DNA of 59,105 bases from Bacillota bacterium (GTDB taxonomy: Bacteria > Bacillota > Clostridia > Oscillospirales > Ruminococcaceae). Where the stretch lies: NCBI GenBank assembly GCA_023413185.1, contig JAEZQD010000085.1:1-59105 (forward strand). Reading direction: 5' to 3'. Of this stretch, positions 44,688 to 53,433 are shown piece by piece. The position numbers and the translations under genes were made by a program. The stretch's first letter is position 1. Each line of letters begins with the position of its first letter. A model generated the notes under the pieces. The model searched no databases. It was not told the origin of the DNA and saw only the letters and a program-made list of their open reading frames with translations.

Positions 44688-45491
44688 ATGGCAAGCTTAA
44701 CGGCATGGGAACGCATTGAGATCGTGCGCAAGCAGGGTCGTCCCACAGTCCCCGAGTATTTGGACATGATCTTTGACGGCTTTACCCCTCTGCACGGCGA
44801 CCGCCTATACGGCGACGACAGCGCGGTAATTGGCGGCATTGCGTTTTTGGATGGCGTTCCGGTTACGGTAATCGGTCAGGTCAAGGGGCGCAATCTTGAG
44901 GAGAACAAAAAAGCAAACTTTGCCATGGCGCACCCCGAGGGCTACCGCAAGGCAATGCGGCTTGCCCGTCAGGCAGAAAAGTTTCACCGTCCCGTACTCT
45001 TCTTTATCGATACCCCCGGCGCGTTCTGCGGCGTAGAGGCGGAGGAGCGCGGGCAGGGCGAGGCGATAGCGCGCAACCTGTTTGAGCTTTCGCAGCTGAA
45101 AACCCCCATCGTCTCTGTGGTGCTGGGCGAGGGCGGCAGCGGCGGCGCGCTTGCGCTTGGTGTGTGCGACGAGCTGGCGGTAATGGAAAACGCCGTGTAC
45201 TCGGTAATATCACCAAGAGGCTTTGCAAGCATATTATGGAAGGACCCCACGCGCGAGCGGGAGGCGGTGAATATTCTAAAAATTACTGCGGAAGATATGC
45301 TTGAGCTTGGTGTTTGCGAGCATATCATCAAAGAGCCGGAGGGAGGCGCGCACAACGACCCGGTTTTGGCGGCAAACGAGATTAAAAACTACCTCAAAAA
45401 CGCGCTTAAAAATTTTTCTGAAATAACTCTTGATAGTTTGCTTGCAAATAGGTATTATAAGTATAGAAAAATCGGGCTGTACACAGAATGA
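44688..45491 (+). CDS. accA: Acetyl-CoA carboxylase carboxyltransferase alpha subunit
   Basis: 267 residues, shorter than the roughly 320 of E. coli AccA at the N-terminus, as is common in Clostridia. DRLYGDDSAVIGGIAFLDG, FIDTPGAFCGVEAEERGQGEAIA and GEGGSGGALALG are diagnostic. Transfers carboxybiotin to acetyl-CoA with AccD. Confidence 0.94.
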   Translation: MASLTAWERIEIVRKQGRPTVPEYLDMIFDGFTPLHGDRLYGDDSAVIGGIAFLDGVPVTVIGQVKGRNLEENKKANFAMAHPEGYRKAMRLARQAEKFHRPVLFFIDTPGAFCGVEAEERGQGEAIARNLFELSQLKTPIVSVVLGEGGSGGALALGVCDELAVMENAVYSVISPRGFASILWKDPTREREAVNILKITAEDMLELGVCEHIIKEPEGGAHNDPVLAANEIKNYLKNALKNFSEITLDSLLANRYYKYRKIGLYTE

Positions 45492-45634
45492 TTGCACTTT
45501 GCCTCGGTATTCACAAAAGCAACTGACCTGCAAATAAACGCACAGCTCGGTTTTGGCGATATAAGCAATGCACCATCTTACGATTGGCAGGCGCTTGTGC
45601 TTGTCAATTATATTAAACTTAGGAGGACACTGAT

Positions 45635-45862
45635 ATGGTATTTGAAAAGGTAAGGCAGATTATCTGCGACCAGCTGGATCTGGAAGAGGATGTTGTCACC
45701 ATGGAGGCAAGCATTCTTGATGATCTGGGTGCCGACTCGCTGGATGTTGTTGACCTTGTGATGAGCCTTGAAGAGGAATTTGACATCGAAATTCCCGACG
45801 AGCAGGTAGAAAACATCAAATCGGTTGGGGATATCGTGAAGTATATCGAAGCCGAGGTTTAG
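45635..45862 (+). CDS. acpP: Acyl carrier protein
   Basis: 75 residues, acidic four-helix protein; Ser35 in GADSLD is the phosphopantetheine site. TTAGGAGG precedes the ATG. A 143-base gap after accA suggests a possible separate transcript, as ACP is needed in higher amount; I see no clear promoter. A terminator follows. Confidence 0.96.
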   Translation: MVFEKVRQIICDQLDLEEDVVTMEASILDDLGADSLDVVDLVMSLEEEFDIEIPDEQVENIKSVGDIVKYIEAEV

Positions 45863-45897
45863 TGCTGTCGGCTTTATAAAACCGTATAATGTCTTTT

Positions 45898-45927
45898 AAG
45901 GGCGGGATTATTTTTCCCGTCCTTTTT
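45898..45927 (+). terminator. Intrinsic terminator after acpP
   Basis: Stem aagggcggga/tcccgtcctt with loop ttatttt, then a T-run. Ends the fatty-acid operon. Confidence 0.8.
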
Positions 45928-45998
45928 GCGTTTCTTATGTAGCGGGTAGCGTGCGAAACGCATCCTTCGTTCCTGCGATGCTGCGCATAAGCACCCCG

Positions 45999-46853
45999 TC
46001 AATTGCCCGCAGGTGCTGCGAGCTGCTCGTACCGCCCCAGAAAGAAGCTTCGGTGCCACGGGCTTTGGTGCAGCTCGCTTAGGTGTTTAAGACCCATAGC
46101 CCCGTACTGACGCACCAGACCGTTAAAGTTGTCCATCTGGTTGTACCCCAGCCCCACCCATTGGCTTGCGGTTGCGTGGTAAACCATCGCATTCAGGTTT
46201 ACCTTTGGACGCCAGCCCGAGCGTATACCGCAGTAGTAATAGTAGCCCAGCAGCATGCTGTCGTCCTCAAAGCAGGACATCCCTGTTAAGAACGATGGGT
46301 TGTAGCCGCCGGTAGACCGCAATGCCTGCGCGCGGTGCATACACGGGTTGTTAAAGCCGTGTACAATCCGGTCTTCGCAAAGACTATCCAAAAACGCCGC
46401 ACTCAGTCCGCCTTGTTTGGGCAGTTCTGCAGAGCGGTCGGCAAAGGGTAATACCCCGCTGCGGTTGACGATGCCGCTGCTTACAATCGGCTCGTCGGTT
46501 TGGTCGAGATATCCGGCGAGCACATCCGCCCAATGGGGGGTAAACAGCATGTCGGGGTGCAGCTCGGTGATGTATGCCACGTCGGGAAGGTTTTGCAGGA
46601 TATACTCAAAGCACGCCTGCCTGCCCACCGTCGTACCCGTGTTTTCTCCCTTGCCGATGAGGTGAAACTCCAGATGAAAGGGCTTTAGCTGCTCAAAAGC
46701 CTGCTCGTTGCTCAGGCAGCCCTGGTTGTACACCACCACCGGTCTGCGACCGCCTGCCTCGAGCGAATGCAGGCAGGTGCCAATCAGCGCAAGGTCCTGC
46801 GCGAGCTGTTGCTCCCGTACAAAAAGCAGCAGCGTGTGTGCAATGTTGCTCAT
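45999..46853 (-). CDS. Glycosyltransferase (GT-A type), probably FucNAc transfer
   Basis: 284 residues. A Rossmann-like N-terminal half (about 1-110), then ITELHPDMLFTPHW, with an acidic DxD-like region, and NPCMHRAQALRSTGGYNPSFL, the pattern of GT2-like transferases. No signal or membrane segment. RBS AGGAGG lies within the end of capG. As the last gene of the capE-F-G cassette it probably adds the N-acetylfucosamine made by those enzymes. The acceptor is not evident; it lacks any flippase or polymerase beside it. Confidence 0.65.
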   Translation of the reverse strand: MSNIAHTLLLFVREQQLAQDLALIGTCLHSLEAGGRRPVVVYNQGCLSNEQAFEQLKPFHLEFHLIGKGENTGTTVGRQACFEYILQNLPDVAYITELHPDMLFTPHWADVLAGYLDQTDEPIVSSGIVNRSGVLPFADRSAELPKQGGLSAAFLDSLCEDRIVHGFNNPCMHRAQALRSTGGYNPSFLTGMSCFEDDSMLLGYYYYCGIRSGWRPKVNLNAMVYHATASQWVGLGYNQMDNFNGLVRQYGAMGLKHLSELHQSPWHRSFFLGRYEQLAAPAGN

Positions 46854-46854
46854 G

Positions 46855-47979
46855 TCAGTCCTCCTGTTTGTGCCACGTGTTGCGGTTGATGATGTGGGTA
46901 AAGCTTTGAATCAGCCGCACCACCTTGCCCGATACATTGGTGTCCTGATAATCGGGTATGGGCGGCGCGGTGCAAAACGGCGCAGCGGCAAGCGCAATGC
47001 TCTGTATAATATCCCGCTCGGCGATGCCGCCGAGTACGATCGTGCCCTTATCCAGCGCCTCGGGGCGTTCGGTGCTGGTGCGGATGAGCACCGCCGGAAA
47101 GCCCAGGATGGCGCTCTCCTCCGAAAGGGTGCCGCTGTCTGAAAGAACACACCGCGCGTGCAGCTGCAGCTTGCAATAGTCAAGCAGACCGAAGGGCGTA
47201 AGCGCGCGCACGAGGGGATGGAACACAAAGCCGCGCCGCTCGATCGCCTTTACGCTGCGAGGGTGCGCCGAGTAAACAACGGGCAGCCGGTACAGCTCGG
47301 CAACGGTGTTTACCGCGTTCATCAGCGATAAAAAGGTCTGCTCGTCGTCGATGTTCTCCTCCCGATGGGCGCTGAGTAAAAAGTAGCCCTGCGGTGTAAG
47401 AGAGAGCCTGGATAGCACGTCGCTTTGCATAATGCGGTCATGGCAGTCCGCCAGCACCTCGGGCAGGGGGGAGCCTGTCACAAACACCCGATCGGGGGGC
47501 AGTCCCTCCTGCAGCAGGTAGCGTCTTGAGTGCTCGGTGTAGGGAAGGTTCACGTCCGCAATGTGGTCGACTATGCGGCGGTTAATCTCCTCCGGCACGT
47601 TAAAGTCAAAACAGCGGTTGCCCGCCTCCATGTGAAAGATGGGCACCTTCAGCCGCTTTGCCGAGATGGCCGAAAGTGCTGAGTTGGTGTCGCCCAGCAC
47701 AAGCAGTGCGTCGGGACGCTCCTTTTTTAGCACGTCATAGGAGGACGCAAGGATATTACCCATCGTCCTGCCCAAGCCATCGGTCGCGCAGTCAAGGCAG
47801 TAATTCGGCTCGCGGATACCCAGTTCCTCAAAAAAGATGCGGTTTAGCGTGTAGTCCCAGTTTTGCCCGGTGTGCACCAGCAGGTGGTCAAACGAGCGGT
47901 CGCACGCCTTGATGCACGCGCTCAGCCGGATGATCTCGGGTCGCGTGCCCACAATCGTCATAACCTTCAGCCTGCGCAT
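46855..47979 (-). CDS. capG: UDP-N-acetylglucosamine 2-epimerase type (CapG/WecB)
   Basis: 374 residues of the non-hydrolysing 2-epimerase family: MTIVGTRPEIIRLSACI, QNWDYTLNRIFFEEL, LLVLGDTNSALSAIS, MEAGNRCFDFNVPEEINRRIVDHIAD, and LSAHREENID. Paired with CapE and CapF it would form UDP-L-FucNAc from UDP-2-acetamido-2,6-dideoxy-L-talose. AAAGGGGG precedes the ATG. Without the neighbours it could be a plain WecB. Confidence 0.85.
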   Translation of the reverse strand: MRRLKVMTIVGTRPEIIRLSACIKACDRSFDHLLVHTGQNWDYTLNRIFFEELGIREPNYCLDCATDGLGRTMGNILASSYDVLKKERPDALLVLGDTNSALSAISAKRLKVPIFHMEAGNRCFDFNVPEEINRRIVDHIADVNLPYTEHSRRYLLQEGLPPDRVFVTGSPLPEVLADCHDRIMQSDVLSRLSLTPQGYFLLSAHREENIDDEQTFLSLMNAVNTVAELYRLPVVYSAHPRSVKAIERRGFVFHPLVRALTPFGLLDYCKLQLHARCVLSDSGTLSEESAILGFPAVLIRTSTERPEALDKGTIVLGGIAERDIIQSIALAAAPFCTAPPIPDYQDTNVSGKVVRLIQSFTHIINRNTWHKQED

Positions 47980-48020
47980 AAGCAGCCCCCTTTGCTTGCT
48001 GTTTGTATTTGGTCGCTCCG

Positions 48021-49124
48021 TCAGTCGGGCAGGTAGGTGTCGGTGCGGTCACAACAAAACCACTCGTTTGCCCATATGACGGTCACAAGCTCGGTGTCGC
48101 CCGTGTTCACAATCCAGTGCACGTACCCGGGCGGGATATCCACAACCGCGCAGTCGTGCCCGTCTACCGGCACAACAATCGCCTCGCCGCCGTGGAGCGG
48201 GGTTAACCGCACCTCGCCCACGCCGCTTACCGTTAAAAACTTCTCCGCCTTGGTGTGGTGGTAATGCCCGCCCTTACTGGCATGCGGCGCAATGCGGTTA
48301 ACCGATATCTGCCCGCAGTTTTTCAGGCGCATAAACTCATAAAACGCGCCACGGTCGTCTGCGTGTTCCGTAAGCGGGTAGCTCAGCTTTTGTGCGGGAA
48401 GATAGGTAAGGTAGGTGCTGTACAGCTTATTAACAAGCGGGTCGCCCACATCGGGCGTACACAGGGTGGTGCGCTCGGCGGCAAACCCCGCAATGCGGCA
48501 CGCCAGCCAGCCCACCGTAACCGGCGTGGTGGGCTGCACCGCGTAGATGTCGGAGGGCATCTCGCCGTGGCGGTGCAGTACGCGCAAGAACTCGGCTACC
48601 ACATCGTCAATATACACGAGCCGTACCGTGGCGGCGGGGTCGTTTACGGGGAGCACACGCCCGTTTGCCGCCGCATCGCAGAAGGTGGCAACCACGCTGT
48701 TGTACTGCGGGCGGCACCACTTGCCAAACACGTTGCTTAAGCGATACACAAGCACCTTTGTGCCGCATTGCTGCCCGTATTCCAGCAGCAGGCGTTCCGC
48801 CTCGCGCTTACTCTGCCCGTAGGGATTGTCGCATTGCGCCTGAACAGAGGACGCGAACACAATCGGCGCGGGGTTGTTGTTTTGTTTTAAGCAGTCTGTC
48901 AGATACGAGGTAATGCTGAAGTTCTGCGCGAACTGCGAGGTATCGTCCGGGCGGTTGACCCCCGCAAGATGAAACACAAAATCGCAGTCTGCGGTTAGCC
49001 TTGGCAGGGCATCGGGCTCGCTGTCTTTATCGTACGCGTACACCGTCACATCGCTTTGCGTGCGCAGCGAAGTACACAGGTTTTTGCCTACAAAACCCTC
49101 ACTGCCCGTTACAAGCACCCTCAT
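48021..49124 (-). CDS. capF: CapF-like bifunctional epimerase/reductase with cupin domain
   Basis: 367 residues: N-terminal SDR domain (MRVLVTGSEGFVGKNL, about 1-240) and a C-terminal cupin with GGHYHHTKAEKF metal ligands (about 285-310). CapF in S. aureus epimerises and reduces the 4-keto sugar from CapE, using NADPH and zinc in the cupin. The start at 49124 overlaps the capE stop (ATGA) with AAGGGG eight bases upstream, so it is coupled. Confidence 0.85.
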   Translation of the reverse strand: MRVLVTGSEGFVGKNLCTSLRTQSDVTVYAYDKDSEPDALPRLTADCDFVFHLAGVNRPDDTSQFAQNFSITSYLTDCLKQNNNPAPIVFASSVQAQCDNPYGQSKREAERLLLEYGQQCGTKVLVYRLSNVFGKWCRPQYNSVVATFCDAAANGRVLPVNDPAATVRLVYIDDVVAEFLRVLHRHGEMPSDIYAVQPTTPVTVGWLACRIAGFAAERTTLCTPDVGDPLVNKLYSTYLTYLPAQKLSYPLTEHADDRGAFYEFMRLKNCGQISVNRIAPHASKGGHYHHTKAEKFLTVSGVGEVRLTPLHGGEAIVVPVDGHDCAVVDIPPGYVHWIVNTGDTELVTVIWANEWFCCDRTDTYLPD

Positions 49125-50140
49125 GCCATCCACCCCTTCAACTCGTTTGTGACGTACTTGCAGTGCAGAAGCTTCAGCCTTACCCCCATTACATCCAATC
49201 GCTCGGTGTTTTCGGAGGTATATTCGGTGGGGGCACCCTGCTCGCCGTTGCCGTGGGTAAAGTATTTTGCGTAGTTGAGGTCTCCGTTTTCTGCGGGGAC
49301 ACGGTAAAAGCTACCCATATCTACGGCTCGTGCGCTCTCCTCGCGAGTGAGCAGGGTCTCGTGCAGCTTTTCTCCCAGCCGAATGCCAATGTGATGGATT
49401 GCAAAGGGCACATCGAACAATTCGCACAGCGCTTGTGCGACGGTGCGTATCGTCGCGGCAGGGGATTTTTTTACGATGATATCGCCGGGACTTGCGTTTT
49501 CAAACGCAAATAGCACCAGCTCCACCGCTTCCTCAAGATCCATCAAAAATCGTGTCATGCCCTCGTCGGTAATGGTGAGCGGCAGCCCCGCCTTAATCTG
49601 GTCGATGAACAGCGGAATCACCGACCCGCGCGATGCCATGACATTGCCGTAGCGGGTGGCGCAGATGAGCGTTTTCGCGTGACCTGCCGAGCGCGCGCGT
49701 GCGAGCATAATCTTCTCCATCAACGCCTTGGAGGTACCCATTGCGTTGATGGGGTACACCGCCTTGTCGGTAGAAAGGCAGACCACCTTTTCAATCCCAG
49801 CCTCTATGGCGCAGGAGAGCAGGTTGTCGGTGCCCAGCACATTGGTTTTTACCGCCTCGAGCGGAAAGAACTCGCAGCTTGGTACCTGCTTGAGCGCGGC
49901 TGCATGAAAGATATAATTAACACCCTGTACGGCGCTCTTTACGCTGTCCTTGTCGCGCACGTCGCCGATTAAAAACCTTAGGCGTTTGTCCTTGTACAGC
50001 CTGCGCATATCGTCCTGCTTCTTTTCGTCGCGTGAAAAGATGCGTATTTCCCCAATCTCGGTGGGGAGAAAACGGTCCAGCACCGCATTGCCAAACGAAC
50101 CGGTGCCCCCGGTTATCAACAGTGTTTTGTCACGAAACAT
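49121..50140 (-). CDS. capE: UDP-N-acetylglucosamine 4,6-dehydratase/5-epimerase (CapE-like)
   Basis: 339-residue extended SDR. LLITGGTGSFGNAVLDRFL is the NAD site; the active site reads MGTSK, an MxxxK motif instead of YxxxK, as described for CapE. RFLMDLEEAVELV and GEKLHETLL are family segments. First enzyme of UDP-L-FucNAc synthesis. AAAGGAG is 12 bases before the ATG. The 294 bases upstream show no gene and no clear promoter that I can support. Confidence 0.87.
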   Translation of the reverse strand: MFRDKTLLITGGTGSFGNAVLDRFLPTEIGEIRIFSRDEKKQDDMRRLYKDKRLRFLIGDVRDKDSVKSAVQGVNYIFHAAALKQVPSCEFFPLEAVKTNVLGTDNLLSCAIEAGIEKVVCLSTDKAVYPINAMGTSKALMEKIMLARARSAGHAKTLICATRYGNVMASRGSVIPLFIDQIKAGLPLTITDEGMTRFLMDLEEAVELVLFAFENASPGDIIVKKSPAATIRTVAQALCELFDVPFAIHHIGIRLGEKLHETLLTREESARAVDMGSFYRVPAENGDLNYAKYFTHGNGEQGAPTEYTSENTERLDVMGVRLKLLHCKYVTNELKGWMA

Positions 50141-50368
50141 CTTTGGGTATCACTCCTTTGCGACCTCACGCCTGGGTCAATGGGTTTTATCTATACTGTC
50201 TGCTGTCAAAACTGTTGTTCATAAACAGTAACGCAAAAAAAACACCAAAAACAGCACGGTTTGATACGATGCTGTTTTTAATCTATTCAGCACACAATAC
50301 ATACTATTCATGCACATGGCAGGGTGCGCCCGAAACATTGCATGGAAGGCTGCCCGCATAAAAATAGA

Positions 50369-50399
50369 AGCGGACGTTTCTTCGGTCGAAACGTCCGCT
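50369..50399 (-). terminator. Intrinsic terminator after glgA
   Basis: 12-bp perfect stem agcggacgtttc with its complement, followed on the minus strand by TTCTATTTTTATG. Confidence 0.8.
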
Positions 50400-50434
50400 A
50401 TCAATAAATAAAACCCAGGAATCGGGGGCAGTTG

Positions 50435-52006
50435 CTATGGGGTTGACGGCTCTTCGCGCTGTAAACCTTTGTACAACGCCTCGTACTCCATCGCCGACTT
50501 ACCCCAGGTAAAGTCGCTTGTCATCGCGTTGTGCTGTACCAACAGCCATGCCGCTTTGTTACGGTAGCAGTCGCTTGCGCGAACCACCGCCCCCAGCATG
50601 TCATGTGCGTTATAGGTCTTAAACGTAAAGCCGTTGCCGCCCTCGCCAAAATCGCGAATGGTATCACGCAGACCGCCCGTTTCACGCACGATGGGGACGG
50701 TGCCGTAACGCGCGGCGATCATCTGCGCCAGCCCGCACGGCTCGCTTTTTGATGGCATTAGGAATAGATCCGCACCGGCGTAGATCTTTTGAGCAAGGTC
50801 GGGCAGAAAGCCAGCAATAAAGCGAACCCGGTCTGGGTATTTTGCCTGCATGGCGTGAAAGAACTCCTCGTACGGCTGCTCGCCCGTACCCAGTATTACA
50901 AACTGGTTGCCCATGTGCACCATATCCTCAAACACATAACGCACCAAATCAAGCCCCTTGTGCGCCACAAGGCGGGTGATGATGGCAATAAGCGGGGTGT
51001 TTTCGTTGTGGGGCAGGGGCAGTGCATCCAAAAGCCGCTGTTTGTTGTACTCCTTCTTTTCAAGGGAATTCGAGCTATAATTCTCGTAGATCATCGGGTC
51101 GGTCATGGGGTTAAAGCGGTCGGTGTCCAGCCCGTTTAGGATACCGAAAAGCTTAAAGGAACGCGCCTGCAAAAAGCCGTCCAGCCCGTGCGCAAACCAC
51201 GGGTTTTTAATCTCCTGCGCGTAGGTGGGGCTGACGGTGCTGACACAGTCGCACAGCTCGATGGCTGCCTTCATCAGGTTTAGGTTGCCGTCAAACTCCA
51301 AAATGCGCTCATCCTTCGTGTCGATGCCAAACACATCGCCCAGCGTCATTTTGTTATACACACCCTGATACTGGATGTTGTGGATGGTAAACAGGGTTTT
51401 GATATCGCGGTACTCCTCGAAGCCCCTGTATTGCAGGTTCAGGTACACCGCGCAAAGGGCGGTCTGCCAATCGTTTAGGTGCAGAATGTCGGGGGTAAAC
51501 CCGATGTGGCGAACCATGTCCACAACCGCCTTGGAGAAAAACGCAAAGCGCTCGCCGTCGTCCAGATAGCCGTACAGTGCGTCGCGTTTAAAGTAGTATT
51601 CGTTGTCTATCAGGTAGTAGGTGACGCCGCCGTGCCGCGCCGTAAAGATGCCGCAGTACTGCTTGCGCCACGAAAGGTTCACCTCAAAGCTGGTTACGAA
51701 GGTCAACGTGTCGCGCAACGCCTGCTTCATGCTGCCGTACAGCGGCAGCACCACACGGCAATCCACGCCGTTTGCCGCCAGAGCTGGGGGCAGTGCGCCC
51801 GCAACGTCGGCAAGCCCGCCCGACGCGATATACGGCTGCGCCTCGCTTGCGCAGAATAAAACCTTTAAGTTGCCCTTTTTCGGACTCTTTTTCGGCTTGG
51901 CAGAGGTCGCCTGTTTAGGCGGCTTGGTCGCCGTCGTCTTTTTGGCAGGGGACGCGGGCTTTTTTGCTGCTGACTTTTCGGTCGCCTTTGTTTTTGCTTG
52001 TGCCAT
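50435..52006 (-). CDS. glgA: Glycogen synthase with lysine-rich N-terminal extension
   Basis: 523 residues. GT5 ADP-glucose glucosyltransferase: catalytic part starts near residue 46 with KVLFCASEAQPYIASGGLADVAGALP, and C-terminal SKSEPCGLAQMIA is the GT-B acidic loop. Residues 1-45 are an unusual Lys/Ala/Pro/Thr-rich tail (KKPASPAKK, TKPPKQATSAKPKKSPKK) with no similarity to GlgA domains; it looks like histone H1-type low complexity. AGGAGG is eight to nine bases before the ATG at 52006. Last gene of the glg operon. Confidence 0.92.
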   Translation of the reverse strand: MAQAKTKATEKSAAKKPASPAKKTTATKPPKQATSAKPKKSPKKGNLKVLFCASEAQPYIASGGLADVAGALPPALAANGVDCRVVLPLYGSMKQALRDTLTFVTSFEVNLSWRKQYCGIFTARHGGVTYYLIDNEYYFKRDALYGYLDDGERFAFFSKAVVDMVRHIGFTPDILHLNDWQTALCAVYLNLQYRGFEEYRDIKTLFTIHNIQYQGVYNKMTLGDVFGIDTKDERILEFDGNLNLMKAAIELCDCVSTVSPTYAQEIKNPWFAHGLDGFLQARSFKLFGILNGLDTDRFNPMTDPMIYENYSSNSLEKKEYNKQRLLDALPLPHNENTPLIAIITRLVAHKGLDLVRYVFEDMVHMGNQFVILGTGEQPYEEFFHAMQAKYPDRVRFIAGFLPDLAQKIYAGADLFLMPSKSEPCGLAQMIAARYGTVPIVRETGGLRDTIRDFGEGGNGFTFKTYNAHDMLGAVVRASDCYRNKAAWLLVQHNAMTSDFTWGKSAMEYEALYKGLQREEPSTP

Positions 52007-52047
52007 GTACAATCTCCTCCTGTTGCGGGAAGCGGTATGGATGAGGG

Positions 52048-52078
52048 CGCAGCACCGATTATTTTCGGTACTGCGCCT
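52048..52078. other. Intercistronic hairpin between glgD and glgA
   Basis: GCGCAGCACCGA pairs with TCGGTACTGCGC with one mismatch. There is no T-run, so it more likely stabilises or processes the operon mRNA than stops it. Confidence 0.5.
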
Positions 52079-52095
52079 TAATTACAGTATACGAA

Positions 52096-53220
52096 TTACA
52101 CCACACTGCCCTTTGATATAAATACGGGGTACGAAAGGTAGCCCATCAGCGTGCGGTTATTCTTTATGGTCACGTCCTTATCGGTAATGCAGTAGTTGAG
52201 CACGCTCTGGTCGCCGACGATGGTGTCCTGCATGACGATGGAGTTTTGCACCTTTGCGCCCTTGCCCACCGTCACACCCCGGAACAGCACCGAGTTTTCC
52301 ACCTCGCCCTCAATGACACAGCCGTCGGCAATCAGCGAGTTCTTTACGCTTGAGGATAGCCCATACTTCACAGGCATATCGTCGCGCACCTTGGTGTACA
52401 CGGGGCGAATGGGCAAGAACAGCTCGTCGCGCACCTCTTTTTTCAGCATCAGCATGTTTGCGTCGTAGTAGTCGCGCATGCTGTCTACCTTTGCGCAAAA
52501 GCCGGTGTACTCGTAGCCGTAGATGCGCAGTGATGATGCGCGCGCCTGCAGCACGTCCTTTTCTAAGCTGTACAGGTTGCGGCTCATGTTTTCGCTTACC
52601 AGCCGCTCAAGCAGCGACTTTTCAAGAACCATTAGGTTGATTGAGATACAGTGTTCGCCCTCTATGGTGGGCGAGAGCATCACATCCTGTACCCTTTGGT
52701 TATTATCACACACCACAACGGTGGATTCCCTCGAATTCTCGGCGGTAAGCATCTTTTTGTGGTAGGCTACGGTAATCTCCGCCTGCCGCTCGATGTGCGC
52801 ATTTAGCACATCCTTGATGTCGATGTTGTAGATCATATCGCAGTCGGCAAGCACCACATATCGGGCGTTTGAGTGCTTGATAAAGCCCATGATGCCCGAA
52901 AGCGCCTCGATGCGCCCGCGGTAGATGCCGCTGCCCGCATTGCCGAAGGGCGGCAGTATAAACAGCCCCTCGCGCTTTCTCGCAAGGTCCCACTCGCGCC
53001 CCGAGCCCAGATGGTCCATTAGCGACTGGTAGTTGCTTTTGGTGATAACCCCCACCGACTGGATGTTGGAGTTGACAAACGACGACAGCGTAAAATCAAT
53101 AAAACGGTAGCGTCCGCCAAACGGCACCGATGCCATTGTGCGCCGCTCGGTCAGCTCGCGCAATACCTCGTCGTGCATATTAGAGAAGATAATGCCTAAA
53201 AGCTTTTTTGTATCCTGCAT
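52096..53220 (-). CDS. glgD: Glucose-1-phosphate adenylyltransferase, GlgD subunit
   Basis: 374 residues, paralogue of GlgC. KLLGIIFSNMHDEVLRELTERRTMASVPFGGRYR shows the GlgD pattern where GlgC has AGGQGSRL, so it is probably a regulatory or modulating subunit. C-terminal left-handed beta-helix repeats (VKNSLIADGCVIEG). The ATG at 53220 is chosen for the family start. A 200-base gap to glgC contains hairpins CCCTTGCAAC/GTTGTAAGGG (53381-53407). Confidence 0.92.
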   Translation of the reverse strand: MQDTKKLLGIIFSNMHDEVLRELTERRTMASVPFGGRYRFIDFTLSSFVNSNIQSVGVITKSNYQSLMDHLGSGREWDLARKREGLFILPPFGNAGSGIYRGRIEALSGIMGFIKHSNARYVVLADCDMIYNIDIKDVLNAHIERQAEITVAYHKKMLTAENSRESTVVVCDNNQRVQDVMLSPTIEGEHCISINLMVLEKSLLERLVSENMSRNLYSLEKDVLQARASSLRIYGYEYTGFCAKVDSMRDYYDANMLMLKKEVRDELFLPIRPVYTKVRDDMPVKYGLSSSVKNSLIADGCVIEGEVENSVLFRGVTVGKGAKVQNSIVMQDTIVGDQSVLNYCITDKDVTIKNNRTLMGYLSYPVFISKGSVV

Positions 53221-53433
53221 ACCATTCACCATGCCTTCCTTGGTTTCGTGCCTGCAAAGTCAAGCCCATCGGGTCAAGGCAAAAGCCTTAAGCCCGCAGC
53301 ACCTGCCTTGTGCACAAACCGTTTACTTCAAAGTAGATATCCCGACCCCGCTGGGAGCATCAATCTTGTTAAGGATTTTACCCTTGCAACAATACGCGTT
53401 GTAAGGGGCTTGTGCAATTACATGGTTAGCGCG

